Source: Ruaniaceae bacterium KH17 (lineage in GTDB: Bacteria > Actinomycetota > Actinomycetes > Actinomycetales > Actinomycetaceae). From it: a stretch of DNA of 64,000 nucleotides. The stretch covers positions 1-64,000 of the forward strand of contig FZQV01000012.1 of NCBI GenBank assembly GCA_900199505.1, given 5' to 3'. Shown here piece after piece: positions 16,597 through 25,478 of the stretch (position 1 is the stretch's first letter; each line of letters begins with the position of its first letter). Position numbers and translations under genes: made by a program. A model generated the notes under the pieces. That model ran no database searches, had not been told where the DNA came from, and saw nothing but the letters and a program-made list of their open reading frames with translations.

Positions 16597-18245
16597 GTAC
16601 CTGGGAACACGTGCGCGGTCTGCTGCCACGCCGCGACGATTATCGCGCAGTTCGGAACACATGGCGGCACGACCTACTCGCCGGACTAACAGTCGGCATC
16701 GTCGCGTTGCCGCTCGCACTCGGTTTCGGAATCTCCTCCGGAGCGGGAGCCGAGGCGGGTATCATCACGGCGATCGTTGCAGGCTTCGTTGCCGCGATCT
16801 TCGGCGGATCTAGCGTGCAGGTCTCCGGTCCAACGGGGGCGATGGTCGTGGTTCTCGCGCCCATCGTCGCCACGCACGGGGTGGGCGCGGTTGCGGTGGT
16901 AAGCCTGCTTGCGGGCGCGATCCTGTGCGTGACCGGAGTGATGAGGATGGGACGCGCCGTCACCCTCATTCCGTGGCCGGTGATCGAGGGCTTCACTTTG
17001 GGAATCGCCGTCATCATCTTCCTGCAGCAGATCCCCGCCCTGATCGCGCCCTCGCAGCGGCTCTCGACGAATGCCGTGATTGCGGCGTTCCAAGCCATCG
17101 GGTCGGCCGACCTCGGCTACGCGATCTGGGCGCTGGGATGCGTCGCCATCGTGGCCACCTGCATGATCGGGCTGCCGAAGATCCACGCCAGAATCCCGGC
17201 GTCTCTGGTGGGGATTGTGCTCGCGACCGTGTTCACGTCGCTGGTACCGAATCCGCTTGAAGTGATCGGCGAACTACCAAACTCGCTTCCCGCTCCAGCC
17301 CTGCCGCAGATGGACCTTGCGCTCATCCAGCAGCTCGCACTGCCAGCTCTCGCGGTCGCCGCACTGGCGGGGATCGAGTCGCTGCTGTCCGTTCGAGTTG
17401 CCGCATCGATGGCCGACACCGGGCGTTACGAGCCCGATCGGGAACTTCTCGGTCAAGGGCTCGCTTCGATCGCTTCGGGGCTGTCGGGCGGAATGCCCGC
17501 CACAGGTGCAATCGCTCGCACGGCTGTGAATCTGCGGGCGGGGGCGCGCACGCGACTCGCCGCCGCATTCCACGCGGTGGTGTTGCTCGCCATTATCCTC
17601 TTTGTCGCGGCCCCCGTCGGTGCGGTGCCGCTCGCGGCGCTTGCGGGAGTGCTGATGATGACGGCGATCCGGATGGTCGATCGCACAACGTCACGTGCGA
17701 TTCTGCGCTCCACCCGCTCGGGCGCCGCGGCATTCGTGATCACCGCCGTCATCACGGTCTCGGTCGACCTAATCTTCGCTGTGATCATCGGAGTTGCGGT
17801 CACGGGGTTCTTCGCCTTGCGCGCGCTGGCACAGGCCACCGGTGTGCGGCGGGAGCCGATCGCCGGAGCGGAGCCGGGAGACGAGAAGATAGCGTTCATG
17901 CGATTCACCGGCCCGCTCTTCTTCGCGGCCTCCGATCGGGTCGCCGAGTCCGTCGCCGAGCACGGAGATGCCGAGGTGGTGATCCTCGCGATGTCGCAGC
18001 TGGAAGTTGTGGACGCGACGGGAGCCCGTGCGTTGAGCGAGATCATTGCGTCGCTGCAGCGCCGCGGTGCGGTTGTGCTCGTCAAGGGGGTGTTGCCTCG
18101 GCACGCGGATCTGTTCGAGCGGGTGGGTGTCTGGGAGGCGCTCGAGAATGACACGCACATGTTCTCCGAGATGGGGCCGGCGCTCGTGCACGCCCGCTTC
18201 CACATCGAGCGCGGCCGGTGCACGCGCGAGAACTCGGTCACGTAG
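16593..18245 (+). CDS. SulP-family anion transporter with STAS domain
   Basis: A 550-residue inner-membrane transporter for sulfate, bicarbonate or another inorganic anion. It has 10-12 hydrophobic segments, starting with LLAGLTVGIVALPLALGFGI and the SulP signature around GGSSVQVSGPTGAMVV. The cytoplasmic C-terminal STAS domain is at about 425-530 (GPLFFAASDRV, LEVVDATGARAL). GTG start at 16593 overlaps the ArsR stop. The substrate cannot be read from sequence. The nearby divergent cysK-cysE operon makes sulfate attractive, but actinobacterial SulP proteins also carry bicarbonate. The linked ArsR regulator is its likely repressor. Confidence 0.92.
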   Translation: MSTWEHVRGLLPRRDDYRAVRNTWRHDLLAGLTVGIVALPLALGFGISSGAGAEAGIITAIVAGFVAAIFGGSSVQVSGPTGAMVVVLAPIVATHGVGAVAVVSLLAGAILCVTGVMRMGRAVTLIPWPVIEGFTLGIAVIIFLQQIPALIAPSQRLSTNAVIAAFQAIGSADLGYAIWALGCVAIVATCMIGLPKIHARIPASLVGIVLATVFTSLVPNPLEVIGELPNSLPAPALPQMDLALIQQLALPALAVAALAGIESLLSVRVAASMADTGRYEPDRELLGQGLASIASGLSGGMPATGAIARTAVNLRAGARTRLAAAFHAVVLLAIILFVAAPVGAVPLAALAGVLMMTAIRMVDRTTSRAILRSTRSGAAAFVITAVITVSVDLIFAVIIGVAVTGFFALRALAQATGVRREPIAGAEPGDEKIAFMRFTGPLFFAASDRVAESVAEHGDAEVVILAMSQLEVVDATGARALSEIIASLQRRGAVVLVKGVLPRHADLFERVGVWEALENDTHMFSEMGPALVHARFHIERGRCTRENSVT

Positions 18246-18248
18246 CAC

Positions 18249-18875
18249 TCAGTGACGTGCAGCCTCGACCACACGGCTACCGGCCGGGCTGAGGCGGCCC
18301 TCGCCTCGGGTGAGTTGCCCGACGACGTCCACTAACCCGCCGTCGTCCACGAGCGTCAGCACTGCCTCAGCTCCGTACTCGGTGCCCACGATGTCCACGC
18401 CCCGCGCGATCAGTTCTGCGGTGATCCTGCCCGCCTCCGCGTGAGGGAGTGCGAGGGTGAACAACGGCCGCTCGATCAGCTCCACGCGCGGTGCGATCGC
18501 GATCGCCTGCGAAACCGAATCCGAATACGCGCGCACCAATCCGCCCGTGCCGAGGAGAACTCCGCCGAAGTAGCGCGTCACCACGGCGGTCACGTCGCGC
18601 AGGCCCGAGCCGCGCAGTACCTCTAGCATGGGCTTGCCTGCCGTGCCGGCCGGCTCGCCGTCGTCATTGGAACGCTCGATGTCCATCGCATCCGGCACGC
18701 GGACGATGAACGCGGAGCAATGATGCCGCGCGTCCGGGTAGCGGGAGCGTTCGGTGGAGATGGCCGCACGGGCCGTTTCTTCGCCGTCGGTGCGGGCAAG
18801 AAGCGTCACGAACCGCGAACGCTGAATGACCAGCTCGGTCCGCTCGGCGTATCCTGTTGGCAACCACACACTCAC
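18249..18875 (-). CDS. YigZ/IMPACT family protein
   Basis: A 208-residue protein of the YigZ (UPF0029, IMPACT) family. The N-terminal domain carries the signature DGEPAGTAGKPMLEVLRGSGLRDV in two blocks followed by VVTRYFGGVLLGTGGLVRAY, which is diagnostic. The C-terminal DUF1949-type ferredoxin-like domain follows (about 130-200). The bacterial proteins are soluble and their role is unclear, though the eukaryotic relative IMPACT modulates translational control by GCN2. GTG start at 18875. It diverges from rpmF and ends three bases after the convergent SulP gene, so it is monocistronic. Confidence 0.9.
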   Translation of the reverse strand: MSVWLPTGYAERTELVIQRSRFVTLLARTDGEETARAAISTERSRYPDARHHCSAFIVRVPDAMDIERSNDDGEPAGTAGKPMLEVLRGSGLRDVTAVVTRYFGGVLLGTGGLVRAYSDSVSQAIAIAPRVELIERPLFTLALPHAEAGRITAELIARGVDIVGTEYGAEAVLTLVDDGGLVDVVGQLTRGEGRLSPAGSRVVEAARH

Positions 18876-18891
18876 AGCCTACGTTCTCGGC

Positions 18892-18920
18892 TTGGTCCGG
18901 CGGCGCGCGTGAGCTAACAT
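18892..18920 (+). promoter_or_regulatory. Promoter of rpmF
   Basis: TTGGTC (18892-18897) and TAACAT (18915-18920) are separated by 17 bases, a good fit to a housekeeping-sigma promoter. The ribosome site GAAAGGAG (18966-18973) and the rpmF start follow. Transcription would start near 18927. Confidence 0.5.
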
Positions 18921-18983
18921 TGTGGGGTTGCCACGTGGCCGGATGCCACGATTGGCGAAGACTATGAAAGGAGCGGCAGGGCT

Positions 18984-19148
18984 ATGGCAGTTCCCAAGCG
19001 CAAGATGTCCCGCAGCAACACCCGCTCGCGCCGGTCGCAGTGGAAGTACGCTCCCACCGAGCTCGTCACCGTGACCGTCCAGGGCCGCGAGGTTCAGATT
19101 CCTCGTCGTCTCGCGAAGGCCTACCAGAAGGGCCTCGTGGAGGGCTGA
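18984..19148 (+). CDS. rpmF: Ribosomal protein bL32
   Basis: A 54-residue basic protein: [20 protein letters not shown] is the conserved bL32 start, followed by a short beta region and the C-terminal [11 protein letters not shown]. It is part of the large ribosomal subunit. No cysteine is present, so this is the zinc-independent form usual in actinobacteria rather than a CXXC form. GAAAGGAG lies upstream and a strong intrinsic terminator follows 15 bases after the stop, so it is transcribed alone. Confidence 0.97.
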   Translation: MAVPKRKMSRSNTRSRRSQWKYAPTELVTVTVQGREVQIPRRLAKAYQKGLVEG

Positions 19149-19163
19149 GCTCACACGCACTGA

Positions 19164-19192
19164 TGGGGATTCCTTTGGGAGTCCCCATTTTT
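19164..19192 (+). terminator. Intrinsic terminator of rpmF
   Basis: The stem TGGGGATTCC / GGGAGTCCCCA with a short TTT loop is followed by ATTTTTG, a classical hairpin plus T-tract 15 bases after the rpmF stop. Confidence 0.9.
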
Positions 19193-19218
19193 GTTGCCCT
19201 GAACTGATTGTCGATGTG

Positions 19219-19276
19219 TGTTGTGGAGCGTGCGGCCTTCTAAGAGGCGCTATAGAAGGGCACACGCTCCACAACC
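19219..19276. repeat. Intergenic inverted repeat, family B, copy 2 (best preserved)
   Basis: Perfect 13-base arms GTTGTGGAGCGTG and CACGCTCCACAAC, with a second inner pair CTTCTA / TAGAAG and a short loop. Related sequences are at 13311-13368 and 57396-57452. It lies between the rpmF terminator and the convergent alpha-glucosidase gene, where it could act as a terminator for that gene. Confidence 0.75.
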
Positions 19277-19318
19277 GTGGCGAGCCGCGGGGTTACTTCG
19301 GCTCCACTCAGCCAGCGA

Positions 19319-20959
19319 CTAGTGCGTGAGCCAGGCGGTGGTGGCCGCGGGGAGGAGGCCGTCCTCGAGCGGCGCGCTCGACAGGATGATCTCGCCCTCG
19401 GGAAGGGCGAGCGGCGCGCCGGTGAAGTTGGCGATGCACACCCATCCGCCGGGTCGCTCGAAGCCGAGCACGCCCTCTGGCGTCTCGAGCCAGTGCAAGG
19501 CTGCCTCGCCCTGCAACTCGTGCCGGAGCGCCAGCGCCCGCCGGTACATCTCCAACGTGGAGCCCCAGACGTCGTCCTGAAGATCCGCGGCGAACGCCCC
19601 GAACCAGTCTGGTTGCGGTAGGTGGGACGCGCCCGATCCGAATCCGAACGACGGCGCATCCGCCACCCATGGGATCGGCACACGGCAGCCGTCGCGGCCG
19701 GGATCCACGCCGGGGCTGCGGAAGAACGTGGGATCCTGCCGTTGCGAGTCCTCGATTTCGAGCACCTCGGGCAGGCCCAACTCCTCGCCTTGATAGATGT
19801 ATGTAGACCCAGGCAGTGCCAGCAGCACCATCGTGGCGGCACGCGCCCGGCGCAGCCCGAGCACCGCATCCGAAGCCGGTTCGGCGCCGCCGGTCAGCTT
19901 CCACACGCGGGAGTCATCCTCCGGCTCGTTACCCGTGGGGGAGATCGCGTACCGCGAGGCATGACGCACCACGTCGTGGTTCGAAAGCACCCAGGTCGAC
20001 GTGGAGCCCACCTCCGCGGCGATCGTGAGGTTCTTCGAGATGCTCTCGCGGAACGCCGCCGCATCATATGGTGCTTTCAGCAAGTCGAAGTTGAAGGCCT
20101 GCCCCAGCATTTGCGGCCAGAGGTAGGTGCGGCGCCGCTCTGGTGTCAGCCATGCCTCGGCGACGGCCATGCGCGGCGGATCGTACTCATCGAATACCTC
20201 GCGCCAGCCGGCGTAGATCTCGTTCAGTGCGGGTAGGCCGTGCAGGCGGTGGTGCCCGAGATCCGGCTCGGCGTCCAACTCGGCCTGTGACGGCAACGGC
20301 TCGGTCAGGTCTTTCGCCAGCAGATCCGCTACGTCCACGCGGAAGCCGTCGACCCCGCGATCAGACCAAAAACGCAGGGTCTCGAGGAACTCGGCGCGCA
20401 CGTCTGGGTGGTCCCAGTTGAAGTCCGGTTGTTCGACGGCGAACTGGTGCAGATAGAACTGACCATCACCCACGGGCTCCCACGCAGAGCCACCAAACAC
20501 TGACCGCCAGTCCGTGGGTGGCTCGGACTTGTCCGGGCCGAGGCCATCGCGGAACACGTAGCGCTCCCGCTCGGGAGAGCCGGGGCCCGCCGCCAGGGCC
20601 TCTTGGAAGAAGCGGTGCCGGTTCGAGGAGTGGTTCGGGACGATGTCCACGATGACCCGAATCCCTGCGAGGTGCAGCGTGGCGATCATCTCGTCGAATT
20701 GTGCGAGCGTGCCGATCTTGGGGTCAACGTCCCGGTAGTCGTCCACGTCGTAGCCACCGTCGGCCAGGGCCGAGGGGTAGAAGGGGGAGAGCCAGACGGC
20801 GTCCACCCCCAGTGCCTTCAGGTACGGTACCCGGGAGGTGATTCCGGGCAGGTCGCCAATCCCGTCCCCATTCGAGTCCGCAAAACTGCGCGGGTAGATC
20901 TGGTAGACGACCGCCTGACGCCACCAATCGGCGTCGGGCTCGAGAACTCGGTAGACCAT
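19319..20959 (-). CDS. Alpha-glucosidase / oligo-1,6-glucosidase type (GH13)
   Basis: A 546-residue cytoplasmic glycoside hydrolase. The GH13 regions are all present: WWRQAVVYQIYPRSFADSNG at the start, DIVPNHSS, the nucleophile Asp in DGFRVDVADLL, the acid/base Glu in VAEAWLTPE and the third Asp in LSNHDVVRH. The family releases glucose from alpha-linked oligosaccharides; sucrose or the glucosyl end of raffinose-type sugars are fitting substrates here. AAGGAG precedes the ATG. It is the last gene of the ABC-importer operon (66 bases after the permease). Exact linkage specificity cannot be read from sequence. Confidence 0.93.
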   Translation of the reverse strand: MVYRVLEPDADWWRQAVVYQIYPRSFADSNGDGIGDLPGITSRVPYLKALGVDAVWLSPFYPSALADGGYDVDDYRDVDPKIGTLAQFDEMIATLHLAGIRVIVDIVPNHSSNRHRFFQEALAAGPGSPERERYVFRDGLGPDKSEPPTDWRSVFGGSAWEPVGDGQFYLHQFAVEQPDFNWDHPDVRAEFLETLRFWSDRGVDGFRVDVADLLAKDLTEPLPSQAELDAEPDLGHHRLHGLPALNEIYAGWREVFDEYDPPRMAVAEAWLTPERRRTYLWPQMLGQAFNFDLLKAPYDAAAFRESISKNLTIAAEVGSTSTWVLSNHDVVRHASRYAISPTGNEPEDDSRVWKLTGGAEPASDAVLGLRRARAATMVLLALPGSTYIYQGEELGLPEVLEIEDSQRQDPTFFRSPGVDPGRDGCRVPIPWVADAPSFGFGSGASHLPQPDWFGAFAADLQDDVWGSTLEMYRRALALRHELQGEAALHWLETPEGVLGFERPGGWVCIANFTGAPLALPEGEIILSSAPLEDGLLPAATTAWLTH

Positions 20960-21026
20960 GAGACTCCTTCAGTGAATAACGTGTGCCCCACCAAGGATAT
21001 GGGCGGGGCACACGTGATGTGCAGGC

Positions 21027-21911
21027 TTACTTGATGGAACCTCGCGTGACGCCGGAGATGACCCAGCGCTGGGCGAAGATATAGACCAGCAGGAGCGGCG
21101 CCATCGCCATCAGGTACGAGGCGAAGGAGACCGTGTGATCGATGTTGTACTGCCCTTGGAAGATCGACTGCGCCAGGACGAGTGTTCGATCGGACGGGTC
21201 CGTGAGCACCACCAACGGCATGATGTAGTCGTTCCAGGCCCAGACACAGGTGAGGATCCCCACGGTGGCGTTCATCGGTGCGAGCAGTGGGAAGATGACC
21301 TTCCAGAACACGCGCCAGGTCGAGGCGCCATCCACGCGGGCGGCCTCCTCAAGTTCCAAGGGAATCGAGCGGACGTACGCCGTGTAGATGAACGAGTTCA
21401 TCGAGATGCCGAAGATCGTGTAGAGGATGATCATGCCCCACTTGTTATCGAGCCCGAATGCTGCGGTCTGCTTCACCAGCGGCAGCATGATGATCGGGAA
21501 CGGGATGAACATGGCCGAAAGGAAGTAGAAGAACGCTCCTTTGAAGAACGGCCGGTGCATGTTGCGGGCGAGTGCCCACGAGACGATCGAGCTGGTGAGG
21601 ATCGTGAAGATCACCGTGAGCACCGTGATGATGCCGGTGTTCGCCAGCGTGGTGGGATAGTCTGCCGCCGTCCAGGCCTCGGAGAAGTTCTCCCAGCGCA
21701 CCGAGGTGGGCCATTCGAAACCGCTGCCGCCGAGGATTTGATCGGGTGTCTTGAGGGCGACGACGACGGCGAGGTACAGCGGGATCAGAACCGTCAGTGA
21801 GGCCACAGCTATGAAGGCTGTGGCCCACCAGTTGATCCGGTGCAGGCCGGGCCGGTGTTTCTTCGTCCGTGCGGGTGCCGCCGCGGGTGTGTTAGCTGTT
21901 GTTGCACTCAT
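21027..21911 (-). CDS. Sugar ABC transporter permease (MalG type)
   Basis: A 294-residue inner-membrane subunit with about six membrane segments. The cytoplasmic EAA loop that docks the ATPase is LEEAARVDGASTWRVFWKVIFPLL. It pairs with the MalF-type permease encoded just upstream, whose stop codon overlaps its ATG (ATGA). The N-terminus is a polar Ala/Pro-rich stretch before the first hydrophobic helix (WWATAFIAVASLTVLIPLYL). Together with the lipoprotein they form a type I importer for oligosaccharides. The ATPase is not encoded here and is probably shared, as MsiK is in other actinomycetes. Confidence 0.93.
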   Translation of the reverse strand: MSATTANTPAAAPARTKKHRPGLHRINWWATAFIAVASLTVLIPLYLAVVVALKTPDQILGGSGFEWPTSVRWENFSEAWTAADYPTTLANTGIITVLTVIFTILTSSIVSWALARNMHRPFFKGAFFYFLSAMFIPFPIIMLPLVKQTAAFGLDNKWGMIILYTIFGISMNSFIYTAYVRSIPLELEEAARVDGASTWRVFWKVIFPLLAPMNATVGILTCVWAWNDYIMPLVVLTDPSDRTLVLAQSIFQGQYNIDHTVSFASYLMAMAPLLLVYIFAQRWVISGVTRGSIK

Positions 21912-22807
21912 CAGAAGTCCGAATCCTTAGAAGCCATGCCCCTGAACTGCAGCAGAGACAGGACCGTGATCACGATGAAGAAGACCACGGCGTTCGCGGT
22001 CTGGTAGGCGAACTCGCCACCGGTGAGACCACCACGCTGGATCAGCATGGTGACCGATTCAGTGGAGGTGCCCGGGCCGCCGTTCGTGAGGGCCACGATC
22101 GGGTCGAACACTTGCAGGAAGCCCTTGACGCTCAGCACCACGTTGATCGTGAAGTATGCCCAAATCATGGGAAACGTGATCGAGCGGAACTGCTGCCAGG
22201 GACTCGCGCCGTCGAGCGAGGCGGCTTCGTACAACTCCTCCGGAATGGTCTGCAGACCCGCGAGGTAGAGGATGATCGCGAAGGCACAGGACTGCCAAAC
22301 AGCCAGAATCACGATCGCCGTCCACGCCCAGGTTTGGTTCGTGAGGATGTTGTCCGCGAAGAGTGGGATGCCTGAGAGCAGCTTCGGAAGCGAGGTGCCG
22401 AAAATGAACTTGAAGACATATCCAATGACGAGCATCGCGAGCACGTATGGAATGAAGAACACGCCGCGGAAGAAGTTCCGGAACTTGATCTTCGCATTCA
22501 GTGCCAGCGCGATCACGAGCGATAGTGCGTTCGTCAGGATGGTCGCCACGATCGCGAACAGGAACGAGAACCCGTAGGCACTGAGAACACGGCTGTCGCG
22601 GAAGAGGTTGATGTAGTTGGCGAAGCCCACCATCTTGTAGTCGCCGAACCCGGCGTAGTTGGTGAAGCTGTAAAAGATGCCGGTGAGCACCGGGAACGTG
22701 TGGAAGATGGCGAAGAGCACCACCATCGGCACAACGATCCAGTAGTAGGTGCGCGTCTGGCTCTTGTCTTTCGCACGCGGCGCGGCCGCTTCAGTTACTG
22801 CAGACAT
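21911..22807 (-). CDS. Sugar ABC transporter permease (MalF type)
   Basis: A 298-residue inner-membrane permease. Hydrophobic segments begin at YYWIVVPMVVLFAIFHTFPV, and the EAA loop is LYEAASLDGASPWQQFRSITFPMI. The conserved LTNGGPGTSTESV segment near the C-terminus is typical of MalF-like subunits. It starts 12 bases after the lipoprotein gene and overlaps the MalG-type gene. It contributes half of the translocation pore. The substrate is inferred from neighbours (alpha-galactosides or alpha-glucosides). Confidence 0.93.
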   Translation of the reverse strand: MSAVTEAAAPRAKDKSQTRTYYWIVVPMVVLFAIFHTFPVLTGIFYSFTNYAGFGDYKMVGFANYINLFRDSRVLSAYGFSFLFAIVATILTNALSLVIALALNAKIKFRNFFRGVFFIPYVLAMLVIGYVFKFIFGTSLPKLLSGIPLFADNILTNQTWAWTAIVILAVWQSCAFAIILYLAGLQTIPEELYEAASLDGASPWQQFRSITFPMIWAYFTINVVLSVKGFLQVFDPIVALTNGGPGTSTESVTMLIQRGGLTGGEFAYQTANAVVFFIVITVLSLLQFRGMASKDSDF

Positions 22808-22819
22808 GTCTTCTCCTCC

Positions 22820-24112
22820 CTAGCGGATCGTCCGCGCGGCGACCTTGGCCCACTCGCTATCGAGGCGGGCCATCGCGCTGGCTGGGTTGCGGTCCATGAG
22901 GCCTCCGGCAACGATCGAGTCGAGCGGTATACCTGCGGGAACCTGGTGGTCAATGAAGCCGGCGATCTTGCCGTCGTCGAAGAATGGCTTGACGTCCTGA
23001 AGCGCGGGCTCGTCGCTCCACTCGGCGCCCTCCACGGAGGGGATCATGTTCTGTGACTGAGCGAATGCTTGAATCACGTCAGGCTGGAAGAGGTACTCGA
23101 CGAAGCGAAGTGCCTCCTCTTTGTGCGGGGTGTCGTTCGCGATCAGGACCGCCACGTCGACACCGGAGACGAGCACACGATCGTCAGGGTTCTCTGGGAC
23201 GGGGTAGGGGAAGATTCCCGCGTCGATGTCCGGGTTCACCTGCTTGATCGGGTTCAGCGCCCAGACACCTTGCATGTACATCGCGACCTCGCCGCGCGCG
23301 AACGCCGCATTGCCGTCGTCGTAGTTGCGGCCCCTGTAGCCGTCCTGTGCGTACGAGTACAGGGTGGCCTGCTTCTCGGCGATATCGGCAAAGTCCTTCG
23401 AGAATGAGCGTGCCGAACTCGCGCTCACATCGGAGCCGATCTCGCGCATCTCATCGAAGAATCCGTCCTTCGCCGGGTACGCGCCCATCCCGTTGAACGA
23501 GGGAAGTACGGTCCAGGAGTCGGCGAGCGTGCCGTAGAACGGTGTGATTCCGGCGTCTACAAGGGCGTCACAGACGGCGATCAGTTCGTCCCAGGTGGTG
23601 GGAACCTCGAGGCCCTGCTCCTCGAAGATCGCCTTGTTGTAGATGATGCCATTGGCGTTGTTGACGTAGCCGAGGGCGTTCACCTCGCCATCGTGGCTAC
23701 CGAGCGCCATGATGATCTCTTGCACCGCGGGGTTGATCGTCTGAAGCACTGGTTCGTTGGTGAAGTCGTAGAAGACGCCCGCATCGAGTAGTTGGCCGAG
23801 CTTGCCGCCGGCGTTCAGCGTGACCACATCCGGGGTGCGGCCCTTGACAAGGAGCGTTCGGATCGCGGTATCGGCATCGGGTTGCTGGTTCTGGATGACC
23901 TTGATGTCCGGGTTATCCGCCTCGAAGTCGGCAATGATCCGCTCAAAGTCCTGTAGCGCCTCGCCCTTGAACTGGAAGAAGTTCAGCTCAGTCACGTTCG
24001 CAGCGCTCTCACCTCCTCCACATGCGGTGAGAGCGGATGTTGCCAGCACGGCTGCCGTGAGTACGGCCGCGGCTGTGCGCCTTCCGCGTTGTTGTTTGTG
24101 ACGTTGAATCAT
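22820..24112 (-). CDS. Sugar ABC transporter substrate-binding lipoprotein
   Basis: A 430-residue extracytoplasmic solute-binding protein of cluster CUT1. A basic N-terminus and hydrophobic helix lead to the lipobox LTAC, with the lipidated Cys at about residue 31. The mature protein starts as a typical binding protein (ELNFFQFKG, then FEADNPDIKV) and contains GVDVAVLIANDTPHKEEALRFVEYL near the end. It captures the oligosaccharide and delivers it to the two permeases. It is the first gene of the operon and diverges from the ROK regulator. Two hairpins lie in its 5' leader. Confidence 0.94.
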   Translation of the reverse strand: MIQRHKQQRGRRTAAAVLTAAVLATSALTACGGGESAANVTELNFFQFKGEALQDFERIIADFEADNPDIKVIQNQQPDADTAIRTLLVKGRTPDVVTLNAGGKLGQLLDAGVFYDFTNEPVLQTINPAVQEIIMALGSHDGEVNALGYVNNANGIIYNKAIFEEQGLEVPTTWDELIAVCDALVDAGITPFYGTLADSWTVLPSFNGMGAYPAKDGFFDEMREIGSDVSASSARSFSKDFADIAEKQATLYSYAQDGYRGRNYDDGNAAFARGEVAMYMQGVWALNPIKQVNPDIDAGIFPYPVPENPDDRVLVSGVDVAVLIANDTPHKEEALRFVEYLFQPDVIQAFAQSQNMIPSVEGAEWSDEPALQDVKPFFDDGKIAGFIDHQVPAGIPLDSIVAGGLMDRNPASAMARLDSEWAKVAARTIR

Positions 24113-24146
24113 TCCGATGCGCCTCCTTGCGTCGGGGGATTGAGGT

Positions 24147-24204
24147 CAGGCACCTATTGCCTGGGAGACGGTGTATGAGAACGTCTCGGGGCGGATGCCC
24201 CGAG
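24147..24204 (-). promoter_or_regulatory. Two hairpins in the 5' leader of the ABC importer operon
   Basis: CAGGCA-CCTAT-TGCCTG (24147-24163) and the perfect CTCGGGGC-GGAT-GCCCCGAG (24185-24204) lie between the binding-protein start (24112) and the divergent ROK gene. They are in the region that should be transcribed as the leader, so they may affect mRNA stability or act as ROK operators. The rest of the 229-base gap (24113-24341) is AT-richer and must hold both promoters. Confidence 0.4.
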
Positions 24205-24341
24205 GGTTGGATGACGGCCGTGCCTCATCGCATGAACAGATGACATATTTCTACCGCGGAACTAACTGTGCCGTCAATACCTAGTTTTCGGCTGACAGAA
24301 CCGGATGTTATGTGCCAATATGAAACAAAGGAGGTTGGTGG

Positions 24342-25466
24342 ATGTACGACAGCGGAGTCGAACTCGTGCGAGAGGTGCTCGTACGGGGCCCGATCGCACG
24401 CAGCCAACTCGCGGCCAACCTTGGGCTCTCTCCTTCCAGCCTGACGCGCATCACCCGGCCATTCACCGAACGCGGTCTACTCGTGGAACGCGACGAGACC
24501 CGTGACGGTTCGATGGGCCGGCCCACTCGCCCGCTGGAGATCTCCGCCGAGGTTGGGGTCGTCGTCGGCGTGAAGCTCACGGGGGATCTCGCTCAGTTGG
24601 TGCTCTCCGATACGGGCGCAAATGAACTTGCACGTGCGCAGGCAGCACTCGATAGCACCGCCCCAGTGGTGGTCGCAACGCAGCTTTCTTCCCTCATCCG
24701 GGACCTCGCAGCGCGAGGATCACGACTGCCGCTACTCGGCGTGGGAGTCTGCCTCGGCGGGGCTGTCTCAGAAGATGGCGTGGTACATCGAGCACCCTTC
24801 CTCGGTTGGCGGAACGTGCCTTTTGCAGAGCAACTCGAGGCGCAACTTGCGCTACCGGTGGTGCTGGAGAACGACGTCGTGGCGCTGACCGAGGCGGAGT
24901 ACCTCCTCGGGCGAGCGCGTGGCATTTCCAACTTCGCGATGCTTACGATCGGCGCCGGCATCGGCTACGGGCTCGTGATGCACGGCCAGGTGGTGCGTTC
25001 GGTGGACGCAGGGCTCGGACTCGCGTCGCATATCCCACTCGATCCCACAGGACCTCTTTGTGCCGATGGCCACCGCGGCTGTGCTCAGGCGATGCTTTCC
25101 TCTGAGAGTATGTGCGCGCAGGCGAGCATGGCACTGGGGCGGCCGGTGGATTATCAGGAGTTGCTGAAGCTCGCGGTTGCGGGTCAGGAGCCCGCCGAGA
25201 CGATTGTTGCGGCGGCCGCCGTTGCACTTGGCCGCTTGATCGCGCTCACCGCGAACCTCACGATGCACCCCACGGTGGTGCTCGGCGGGGAGGGGACCGG
25301 GCTCTGGACCGCCGCCGAGCAGACCATCTGCGAGACCGCACGCGAGCTACGGGACCCTGATGCCCAACCGCTCGATATCCGTGTGGACCCCTCCGGATTC
25401 GAAGTATGGGCACGTGGCGCCGCCGCAGTGGCCATTGAACGTTCCCTGACCCGCCTTGCCGATTGA
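24342..25466 (+). CDS. ROK-family transcriptional regulator
   Basis: A 374-residue repressor with an N-terminal winged helix (VLVRGPIARSQLAANLGLSPSSLTRITRPF, about residues 12-40) and a C-terminal ROK sugar-kinase-like domain. The kinase-like part has GVGVCLGGAV and TIGAGIGYGLV. The ROK metal site is partly recognisable in GPLCADGHRGCAQA, which keeps the CxxGxxGC pattern. It is divergent from the importer operon and lies 12 bases upstream of the alpha-galactosidase gene, so it most likely controls both. The inducer is probably the imported oligosaccharide or a product of it. The ATG follows AAAGGAGG. Confidence 0.92.
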   Translation: MYDSGVELVREVLVRGPIARSQLAANLGLSPSSLTRITRPFTERGLLVERDETRDGSMGRPTRPLEISAEVGVVVGVKLTGDLAQLVLSDTGANELARAQAALDSTAPVVVATQLSSLIRDLAARGSRLPLLGVGVCLGGAVSEDGVVHRAPFLGWRNVPFAEQLEAQLALPVVLENDVVALTEAEYLLGRARGISNFAMLTIGAGIGYGLVMHGQVVRSVDAGLGLASHIPLDPTGPLCADGHRGCAQAMLSSESMCAQASMALGRPVDYQELLKLAVAGQEPAETIVAAAAVALGRLIALTANLTMHPTVVLGGEGTGLWTAAEQTICETARELRDPDAQPLDIRVDPSGFEVWARGAAAVAIERSLTRLAD

Positions 25467-25478
25467 CGAGGAGTTGCT

